Origin: a bacterium
GTDB lineage: Bacteria > Patescibacteriota > Saccharimonadia > UBA4664
Assembly (NCBI GenBank): GCA_027449805.1
Contig: DAIDKY010000004.1
Coordinates: 5,699-10,778, forward strand
Length of the DNA stretch: 5,080 nucleotides
Direction: 5' to 3'
Shown here: positions 1-5,080 of the stretch, one piece after another
How positions within the stretch are numbered: position 1 is the first letter of the stretch
Layout: each line of letters begins with the position of its first letter
Notes under the pieces: generated by a model
What the model was told of the DNA's origin: nothing
What the model saw: only the letters and a program-made list of their open reading frames with translations
The model's database searches: none
Position numbers and translations under genes: made by a program

Positions 1-974
1 AGACTTGGGAGTGGGGCGAATTCCAGGTAAAGCGCGGTCGAAAAATCCACCGTTTCGTGATCCGAAACAAAAATAAGCTCGTTGCTACAGCATTACTGAT
101 CGAGGAGATCGATCGTTTTGGGCAATTCATCTATGCTCCGCGCGGACCTGTTACCGACTACACCAACCAGGAACAGGCGCAAGAGGTTATCAGATTGCTC
201 ATTGATGAAGGCCGCAAGCTCAATCCAAAAGCGATTTGCCTCCGTCTTGATCCGGCGATTGTTCACGACGCCAAAGAAACTAAACTCTTTGCTAAAACCG
301 GGTTCAGGGCGGCCGCCAAGTTCACTCAGGTTGAGCGCGCCTGGATGGCCGACCTGCAGCCGACTCAAGAAGCACAGATCGAATGGCAGAAGGAGAACGG
401 CATGCGCAGCAACATTCCGCGTTACTTACGCCGAGCTGAACGCGAAGGCGTTACCGTCCGCTCGAGTGACGACCCCAAGGATCTCGAGGTCTTTTTGAAG
501 ATGATCACCGGACTAAACGAGCGCAAGAACGGCATCGGCCTTCATCCTCTCGACTACTACCGCCAGCAGTTCTCAGCGCTTGCGCCTTCGGGATACGAAC
601 GAGTCTTTATCTGCGAGAAAGACGGCGTGGCACTTGCCTCGGCCATGATTACCGTCTTTGGTGCCGAGGCCTCATATCTGTGGGGCGCCTCGAGCGACCA
701 GCAACGCGACCTTCGCGGACCGCACTTTATGCACTTTCAAATTATGCGCTACGCGCAGGAACATGGCTGCGATCGGTATAACTTCTGGGGAGTCGTAAAA
801 GATGAGAATCATCACCCGGGATATCGCGGCTACGGCTTTTCTGAGTTCAAGCGCAGCTTCGGCGGTTACGTTGAGCTATATCTACGAACCCAGGATTTCG
901 TTTACCGCAGTCTCCCCTATCGCCTATCGGCCATCAACGACAAGCGCCGCCTGCGCAGCGGCCAGATGGACTAG
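1..974 (+). CDS. FemAB/FemX-family peptidoglycan bridge peptidyltransferase, 5' end cut by the window edge
   Basis: This probably is a cytoplasmic, aminoacyl-tRNA-dependent transferase that adds an amino acid to the peptidoglycan precursor side chain (family knowledge; the amino acid is unknown). The frame is open from base 3, giving 323 visible residues before TAG at 972-974. A GTG at 57 could be taken as a start, but the codons before it read TWEWGEFQVKRGRKIHRFV. That matches the 'PWAQFQQALGRQVV' block of the paralogue next door, so the gene starts about 30 codons left of the window and GTG57 is an internal valine. Counting from base 3, the family blocks are YAPRGP (44-49), the substrate-domain segment NIPRYLRRAEREGV (137-150), the second GNAT-like half with SYLWGASS (224-231), and YNFWGV...GFSEFKRSFGG (259-288). 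There is no seryl-tRNA-synthetase-like coiled-coil arm as in staphylococcal FemA, so it resembles the short FemX type. It converges on the next fem gene and shares its stop palindrome. Family is certain; substrate is not. Confidence 0.9.
   Translation, partial: TWEWGEFQVKRGRKIHRFVIRNKNKLVATALLIEEIDRFGQFIYAPRGPVTDYTNQEQAQEVIRLLIDEGRKLNPKAICLRLDPAIVHDAKETKLFAKTGFRAAAKFTQVERAWMADLQPTQEAQIEWQKENGMRSNIPRYLRRAEREGVTVRSSDDPKDLEVFLKMITGLNERKNGIGLHPLDYYRQQFSALAPSGYERVFICEKDGVALASAMITVFGAEASYLWGASSDQQRDLRGPHFMHFQIMRYAQEHGCDRYNFWGVVKDENHHPGYRGYGFSEFKRSFGGYVELYLRTQDFVYRSLPYRLSAINDKRRLRSGQMD
971..974. other. CTAG palindrome serving as the stop codon of two convergent genes
   Basis: TAG at 972-974 ends the + strand fem gene, and the complement of 971-973 is TAG ending the - strand fem gene. 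The two reading frames overlap by two bases and the palindrome serves both. No hairpin followed by a T-run lies between the genes, so each transcript must run into the antisense of the other gene before it ends. Confidence 0.93.
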
Positions 975-1939
975 CCCAAAGCCTTTTTCGCAATCCGATA
1001 TATTCGGTACTTGGACTTCTTAATTGGCATCTCCCAGGTACCTGTATAGGTAATTTCGCTACCCCCAAAACTACGTTTAAAGCGGGTGAAACCTGCCCAG
1101 GGGTGGCTCTCAGGCGCGCCCTCGGGTGCGATGCCCCACAGATCAAAGCGAGCCAACCCCTCGGTCTTGCCATCAAGGATCGCCTGCCAAACCAGCGGCG
1201 CGGCAGCCTGGAGCTTACGAGCCTCTTGATTCGCACCGGCATGAGCATAAGCACGCGTGTCGCCATAATCAAAGAATATCGCCGCAGCCACAAGCTCACC
1301 GTTACATTTAGCTAAACCAAGACTGGCAGCCTTAAGCGGCATTAGCGTCTCCAGCATTACTCGATAATACCTATCATCGTGAGCACGAAATCCGCGGCTG
1401 CCGCTGGTTTGATGAAGTAGCTCGAGAAAACCCTCAACATCTTGGAGGCTGCGGCTCATAAACAGAGCTAAACCCCTGCGCTCGCTGCCATTAATCGCGT
1501 TGCGGTGGCCCGAGCTAAGATCGTGCCGCAAGTCTGACTCGTCTTTGCGGAGATCGACGATGAGTGTATGTTGCGGCTGAACCATCTTGGCCTGATTCAT
1601 CCCCGCTTGTACGACTGCCGCCCTATCTACACCGATCGGCTCGCAACGTACAAAATCGAGGTTGAGTTCACTGGCAGCTGCCTCGAGGCACTCAAGTGCC
1701 GCTGCAAACGCTTTATTCGTTTCTGCAGTGGGGCCATAGGGAGCATAAAGATAGGTAACTCCCCTGCCCGCTGTAACAACTCCTAGCCAGCTCCAACCAT
1801 CACCTTCCGCCCAAACGACCTGGCGACCCAACGCCTGCTGAAACTGCGCCCATGGACGCCCCTGGAGCATATGCCCGCTGCGCGAGCGCTGCCGCGTGTC
1901 CCAGTCATCATCGGGTAAGCCTTGCTTGAATACATTCAT
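971..1939 (-). CDS. FemAB/FemX-family peptidoglycan bridge peptidyltransferase (second paralogue)
   Basis: This is a complete 322-residue member of the same family as its convergent neighbour, predicted to use aminoacyl-tRNA to extend the peptidoglycan cross-bridge in the cytoplasm. Blocks in order are PWAQFQQALGR (29-39), YLYAPYGP (63-70), the segment GHRNAINGSERRGL (144-157), YAHAGANQEAR (231-241) and FDLWGIAPEG...HPWAGFTRFKRSFGG (265-293), the C-terminal signature of FemX-like proteins. The length suits the short FemX type (Weissella FemX is about 335 residues), without a coiled-coil arm. The frame is open back to an ATG at 2038, deep inside tsaD, and has another ATG at 1960. I chose ATG 1939 because it gives the usual N-terminal length and sits 7 bases after a good extended -10 box, while the longer forms would have to overlap tsaD. 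There is no Shine-Dalgarno sequence. It is divergent from tsaD with a 19-base gap. The two fem proteins are clearly diverged, sharing mainly the C-terminal block. Confidence 0.92.
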   Translation of the reverse strand: MNVFKQGLPDDDWDTRQRSRSGHMLQGRPWAQFQQALGRQVVWAEGDGWSWLGVVTAGRGVTYLYAPYGPTAETNKAFAAALECLEAAASELNLDFVRCEPIGVDRAAVVQAGMNQAKMVQPQHTLIVDLRKDESDLRHDLSSGHRNAINGSERRGLALFMSRSLQDVEGFLELLHQTSGSRGFRAHDDRYYRVMLETLMPLKAASLGLAKCNGELVAAAIFFDYGDTRAYAHAGANQEARKLQAAAPLVWQAILDGKTEGLARFDLWGIAPEGAPESHPWAGFTRFKRSFGGSEITYTGTWEMPIKKSKYRIYRIAKKALG

Positions 1940-1951
1940 TACCGTTATTGT
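1922..1951 (+). promoter_or_regulatory. Predicted leaderless promoter of tsaD
   Basis: TATTGT at 1946-1951 fits the -10 pattern TANNNT and ends 7 bases before the tsaD ATG at 1959, so the expected +1 is the A of the start codon. A weak -35 candidate, TTGCTT at 1922-1927, lies 18 bases upstream. No purine-rich ribosome binding site precedes the ATG, in keeping with a leaderless mRNA. The -10 overlaps that of the divergent fem gene on the other strand. This is prediction from spacing and sequence only. Confidence 0.5.
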
Positions 1952-1955
1952 AACA
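1947..1955 (-). promoter_or_regulatory. Predicted leaderless extended -10 promoter of the - strand fem gene
   Basis: Read on the - strand, 1955 to 1947 is TGTTACAAT: a TG-N extension followed by TACAAT, one mismatch from the consensus TATAAT. It ends 7 bases before the ATG at 1939, so transcription should begin at or next to the start codon. No good -35 element is seen 16-18 bases upstream, which an extended -10 can do without. It supports ATG 1939 over the upstream in-frame ATG at 1960, which lies before the box. Confidence 0.55.
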
Positions 1956-1958
1956 GCC

Positions 1959-2987
1959 ATGAGAACCCTCGGTATCGAAACCTCGTGTGACGAAACCGCC
2001 GCCGCCATTGTCGACGACGGCCGTATTGTGCACTCCAACGTGATAGCATCACAAATCGATATCCATGCGGCCTACGGCGGGGTTGTGCCGGAGATTGCGG
2101 CCCGTTCACATATCGAGGTGATATTGCCGGTCATCGAACAAGCAATTCGGGAGGCGAAAACTTCGTGGGACGAAATCGACGCTATCGCCGTTACGGCTGG
2201 GCCTGGACTCCTTGGCTCGCTGATGGTCGGAACCCTCACCGCCAGCACCCTGGCCATTACCAAAAAGAAACCGATCTACGCAGTCAACCACATCGTTGCT
2301 CACACTTTTGCCAACTTCCTAATCGACAACGAACCTAGGTTTCCTCTCCTCGCTCTCTCAGTTTCGGGCGGACACACGCACCTCCTCCTGTTCGAATCGC
2401 CGCTTAAGTACCGCCTACTCGGAGCTACCAGGGACGACGCTGCCGGCGAGGCCTTCGACAAAGTGGCCAAGATGATGGGACTTCCCTACCCCGGCGGCCC
2501 AAGCATTGGAAAAGCCGCACTTGCCGGAAACGAACATGCCTTTAAATTACCGAGGGCAAAATTGCCAAACACCTATGAATTCAGCTTCTCCGGACTCAAG
2601 ACAGCCACCCTTAGAGCACTCCAAGAAATCGTTGGGCGCGACTTCCATACGCCATCATCTGAGCTTCCCAAGCTCTTAACCGATAACCAACGCAACGACA
2701 TGGCTGCCAGCTTTCAACGAACCGTCTGTGAGACCCTTGCCTCTCGACTTCGTGAAGCCTACGACGAATTTCAACCCGCCAGCATGGTCATCGCCGGGGG
2801 CGTGGCAGCCAACTCCCGCCTGCGCGAAGAGGTCTCCAAACAGCTTCCCGTTAAGCTAACCTATGCGCCGATCTCCTACTGCACCGACAACGCCGCCATG
2901 ATCGCCAGTATGGGTTACTTTTTAGCCGAAGCCGGCCTTGCTACCGACCCCTACAAGCTACACGCCGACCCCAGCCTAGCGATCTAG
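1959..2987 (+). CDS. tsaD: tRNA N6-adenosine threonylcarbamoyltransferase TsaD
   Basis: TsaD transfers the threonylcarbamoyl group from threonylcarbamoyl-AMP to A37 of ANN-decoding tRNAs, forming t6A, in the cytoplasm with TsaB and TsaE (family knowledge; neither partner is in this window). The 342-residue product is close to the usual 335-345. Visible ASKHA-type motifs are GIETSCDETAAAIV (5-18), the metal-binding NHIVAH with H111 and H115, SVSGGHTHLLL (134-144), GEAFDKVAKMMGLPYPGGPSI (163-183), FSFSGLKTA (208-216), the nucleotide-binding GGVAANSRLR (280-289) and YCTDNAAMIA (307-316), whose D310 is the third metal ligand. All key residues are present, so it should be active. The frame is open 21 codons further upstream, but MRTLGIETSCDE is the normal N-terminus, so ATG 1959 is the start. 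There is no Shine-Dalgarno sequence. It is divergent from a fem gene and is followed after 26 bases by valS on the same strand. Confidence 0.98.
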   Translation: MRTLGIETSCDETAAAIVDDGRIVHSNVIASQIDIHAAYGGVVPEIAARSHIEVILPVIEQAIREAKTSWDEIDAIAVTAGPGLLGSLMVGTLTASTLAITKKKPIYAVNHIVAHTFANFLIDNEPRFPLLALSVSGGHTHLLLFESPLKYRLLGATRDDAAGEAFDKVAKMMGLPYPGGPSIGKAALAGNEHAFKLPRAKLPNTYEFSFSGLKTATLRALQEIVGRDFHTPSSELPKLLTDNQRNDMAASFQRTVCETLASRLREAYDEFQPASMVIAGGVAANSRLREEVSKQLPVKLTYAPISYCTDNAAMIASMGYFLAEAGLATDPYKLHADPSLAI

Positions 2988-2999
2988 GCCCAAGACTAG

Positions 3000-3005
3000 T
3001 AGACT
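3000..3005 (+). promoter_or_regulatory. Possible -10 box just before valS
   Basis: TAGACT fits TANNNT and ends 8 bases before the valS ATG at 3014, much like the spacing at the tsaD and fem starts. The 26-base gap after the tsaD stop holds no Shine-Dalgarno sequence and no terminator. No convincing -35 is present, and valS could equally be transcribed from the tsaD promoter. Weak prediction. Confidence 0.25.
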
Positions 3006-3013
3006 ATTCACAT

Positions 3014-5080
3014 ATGAACGAGCTCAGCAAAGCCTATAACCCCCAAGAACACGAGACCGAGATCTACCGCAAATGGGAGGCCTCGGGCGCCTTTAAGCCT
3101 GGCCCCGCCCGTGACGGCAAAACCCCATTTAGCATCATTATGCCCCCGCCGAACGCTAACGGGGTTCTCCACACCGGCCACGCCATGTACGTTATTGAGG
3201 ACATCATGGTCCGCTACCGCCGTATGCAGGGTCACCCCACGCTCTGGCTCCCGGGAACCGACCATGCCGGCATCGAAACTCAGGTCGTCTACGAGCGTGA
3301 GCTCAGCAAGCAAGGAAAGAGCCGGTTTGACCTTGGCCAGGAGAAGTTTGCCGAACAGGCTCTAGCCTTTACCAAACACAACCAGCCCCGCATCGTGGGT
3401 CAGCTCAAAAGCCTCGGCTTTTCGGCTGACTGGAGCCGCCTCGCCTTTACTCTCGATAAGCCGATCGTCGAGATCGTAAATCAGACCTTTAAGCAAATGA
3501 ACGATGACGGCCTAATCTACCGCGGCAACCGTATCGTTAACTGGTGCCCGCGCTGCCGCTCGAGCTTTGCTGATATCGAGGTTAAGCACGAGGATCGTAA
3601 GGATGCGATGTATACCCTCGACTATGGCCCGCTCCAAATTGGCACTACCCGGCCAGAGACTATCTTTGCCGACGCTGCGGTGGCAGTTCATCCAGATGAC
3701 AAGCGCTACACTAGGCTAATTGGAACAACCGCGACCATCCCATTGATCGACCGCCCCATCGCGATCATCGCCGACGACTACGTCGACCCGAAACTCGGTA
3801 CCGGCGCCCTTAAGGTTACCCCGGCGCACGATCACAACGACTACGAAATTGGACAGCGCCACAATTTGCCCGAAATTCAGGTCGTTGATCTAGACGGTAA
3901 AATGATTAATGTACCCGAAGCCTACGCCGGTCTGTCGGTCGACGAAGCTCGCAAGCATGTTGTCGCGGATCTAAATGCGACCGGGAAACTAATCGAGACG
4001 ACTCCCCTGCTGCACTCAATTGCCATTCATGACCGTTGTGGAACAGTCATCGAGCCGCTCATTACCGAACAATGGTATCTACGAATGGCCGAACTCAACG
4101 CGCCAGTCATCGAGGCAATCAAGCGCGACCATGTAAAGATCGTACCTAAACGTTTTAAATCTATCGTTCTTAATTGGCTCGAAAACGAACACGACTGGAA
4201 CATCGGCCGACAGAACTGGTTCGGTATACGAATACCGGTCTACTACAAGACCTCGAACGATGCTAAGACCGAGCCTTATCTGGTGGCGGCCTCGGAATCC
4301 GAGGCCATAGACTACTACGGTAAGGGAAACTACCGTGCCGAAACCGATATTTTTGATACCTGGTTTTCGTCCGGCCAGTGGCCCTACGCCACACTTCAGG
4401 CCAGTGGTGACGACAAGATCTTCTACCCTACCTCGGTCATGGAGACCGGACGCGACATCCTAACAAAATGGGTCACGAAAATGATGATGTTCGGGCTCTA
4501 CCGCACCGGCGAGGTCCCCTTTCATACGGTCTATCTGCACGGCCTCGTAAACGATGCTCATGGCAAAAAGATGAGCAAATCAAAAGGAAACGTTCTTGAT
4601 CCGCTCGAACTTACGGCCAAATACGGCACCGATGCCCTGCGCCTGGCTCTGACGATCGGCATTACGCCCGGCAACGACGGCTCGTTGTCCGAATCAAAAA
4701 TCGAGGGTTACCGCAATTTCTGCAACAAGCTCTGGAACGTGGCGCGTTTTATCCTTGGTCAGCTTCCTGAGGGTTACTCCCCTACTCCGCCCAAGAGCGG
4801 CGGGCCGATCGACGACTGGATGATGGCGAAACTCAATACTGCCGTTACAGATATCACTGCTGCCATCGAGGATTACCGCTTTTCTGACGCCGGGCAATCG
4901 ATTTACTCCCTCCTCTGGGACGACTTCGCCGACTGGTACCTGGAGGGCGCCAAGGTCTCCCCTAACCACGATCTTCTAGTACACGCGTTGGAAACGATTC
5001 TGACCCTCGCCCACCCGATCGCTCCATTTGTTACCGAAGCTATCTGGAGCTCACTCCCCTGGCAGGCCGACCAGCTGATC
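3014..5080 (+). CDS. valS: Valyl-tRNA synthetase (ValRS), 3' end cut by the window edge
   Basis: This class I synthetase attaches valine to tRNA-Val and hydrolyses mischarged threonine. The frame is open to the last base, giving 689 residues; a complete ValRS usually has about 850-950, so the rest of the anticodon-binding domain and any C-terminal coiled coil lie outside. The Rossmann domain has the HIGH motif as HTGH (53-56) within PPPNANGVLHTGHA, then GTDHAGIETQ (81-90), which separates ValRS from IleRS and LeuRS. NWCPRCRSSFADIEV (176-190) leads into the CP1 editing domain, with TTRPET (211-216) and GTGALKVTPAHDHNDYEIG (262-280). After it come GTVIEPLITEQWY (343-355), NIGRQNWFGIRIP (396-408), DTWFSSGQWPYATL (448-461) and KMSKS (519-523). 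From about 565 the helical anticodon-binding domain begins (NKLWNVARF). ATG 3014 is the only plausible start after the tsaD stop; no Shine-Dalgarno sequence precedes it. The 'GIETQ' and 'NIGRQNWFG' variants look like CPR-type ValRS rather than the proteobacterial 'GIATQ' and 'SRQLWWG' (from memory, not a search). Confidence 0.97.
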   Translation, partial: MNELSKAYNPQEHETEIYRKWEASGAFKPGPARDGKTPFSIIMPPPNANGVLHTGHAMYVIEDIMVRYRRMQGHPTLWLPGTDHAGIETQVVYERELSKQGKSRFDLGQEKFAEQALAFTKHNQPRIVGQLKSLGFSADWSRLAFTLDKPIVEIVNQTFKQMNDDGLIYRGNRIVNWCPRCRSSFADIEVKHEDRKDAMYTLDYGPLQIGTTRPETIFADAAVAVHPDDKRYTRLIGTTATIPLIDRPIAIIADDYVDPKLGTGALKVTPAHDHNDYEIGQRHNLPEIQVVDLDGKMINVPEAYAGLSVDEARKHVVADLNATGKLIETTPLLHSIAIHDRCGTVIEPLITEQWYLRMAELNAPVIEAIKRDHVKIVPKRFKSIVLNWLENEHDWNIGRQNWFGIRIPVYYKTSNDAKTEPYLVAASESEAIDYYGKGNYRAETDIFDTWFSSGQWPYATLQASGDDKIFYPTSVMETGRDILTKWVTKMMMFGLYRTGEVPFHTVYLHGLVNDAHGKKMSKSKGNVLDPLELTAKYGTDALRLALTIGITPGNDGSLSESKIEGYRNFCNKLWNVARFILGQLPEGYSPTPPKSGGPIDDWMMAKLNTAVTDITAAIEDYRFSDAGQSIYSLLWDDFADWYLEGAKVSPNHDLLVHALETILTLAHPIAPFVTEAIWSSLPWQADQLI
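4288..4306. repeat. Perfect 8-bp inverted repeat inside valS
   Basis: GGCCTCGG and CCGAGGCC are separated by AAT, giving an 8-base-pair, GC-rich stem with a 3-base loop. It encodes part of the AASESEA segment (about residues 425-431) between the NWFG block and the DTWFSS block. No T-run follows, so it is not a terminator. It may be chance in coding sequence; no function is claimed. Confidence 0.35.

Noticed and set aside
961..1010. Possible terminator at the T-run after the first fem gene (CTTTTTCG near 981-988)
   Set aside because: No stable GC-rich stem precedes the T-run, and the bases are coding sequence of the - strand fem gene.
934..1315. Several open frames of 61-121 codons on both strands across the 3' part of the - strand fem gene
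   Set aside because: They lie inside the strongly supported fem coding sequence in other frames, show no recognisable motifs and have compositions typical of shadow frames.
1940..2038. Longer version of the - strand fem protein starting at the ATG at 2038 or 1960
   Set aside because: It would overlap the conserved N-terminus of tsaD, adds residues without family similarity, and starts upstream of the predicted extended -10 box.
2985..3013. Terminator or attenuator between tsaD and valS
   Set aside because: The 26-base gap has an ACTAGT palindrome and repeated TAG triplets but no stem long enough for a terminator and no T-run.
3008..3365. Open frames on the - strand (101 codons) and the +3 frame (84 codons) at the start of valS
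   Set aside because: They overlap the HIGH-motif region of valS, which is unambiguous in its own frame; the alternative products have no family features.
4694..4969. A 91-codon - strand open frame
   Set aside because: It is antisense to the ValRS anticodon-binding domain and is best explained as a shadow frame.

Overview
The window holds four protein genes and almost no non-coding DNA. The layout is: a FemAB/FemX-type peptidyltransferase on the + strand (cut by the left edge), a second FemAB/FemX-type paralogue on the - strand that converges on it, then tsaD on the + strand (divergent from the second fem gene) and valS on the + strand (cut by the right edge). Both standard housekeeping genes are intact as far as they are visible. 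I see no tRNA, rRNA, CRISPR array, transposon or phage gene, and no stretch of more than about 30 bases outside genes.

The organism is probably a bacterium with a compact genome. The best fit is the Candidate Phyla Radiation / Patescibacteria, possibly Saccharibacteria-like. This rests on the short FemX-type proteins with a 'WGI/WGV...HP...F.FKRSFGG' C-terminal block, a ValRS with 'GTDHAGIETQVVYE' and 'NIGRQNWFGIRIP' in place of the proteobacterial forms, the tight packing, and starts without Shine-Dalgarno sequences. It is an inference from remembered family patterns, not from a search. The standard genetic code reads all four genes; all three visible stop codons are TAG.

The two Fem proteins should extend the stem peptide or interpeptide bridge of peptidoglycan using aminoacyl-tRNAs. 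TsaD makes the t6A37 modification of ANN-decoding tRNAs, and ValRS charges tRNA-Val. All four products therefore act on or consume tRNA, but this may be coincidence; only tsaD and valS, 26 bases apart on the same strand, look like a possible transcription unit.

The most interesting structure is the 19-base gap between the divergent starts of the second fem gene and tsaD. It contains one near-palindromic TTATTGTAA that reads as a -10 box on both strands (TATTGT on +, extended TGTTACAAT on -). Each -10 box ends exactly 7 bases before the ATG of its gene, which predicts two leaderless mRNAs from one symmetric promoter. At the other end of the second fem gene, a single CTAG palindrome provides the stop codon of both convergent fem genes. 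No clearly novel multi-gene system is visible.
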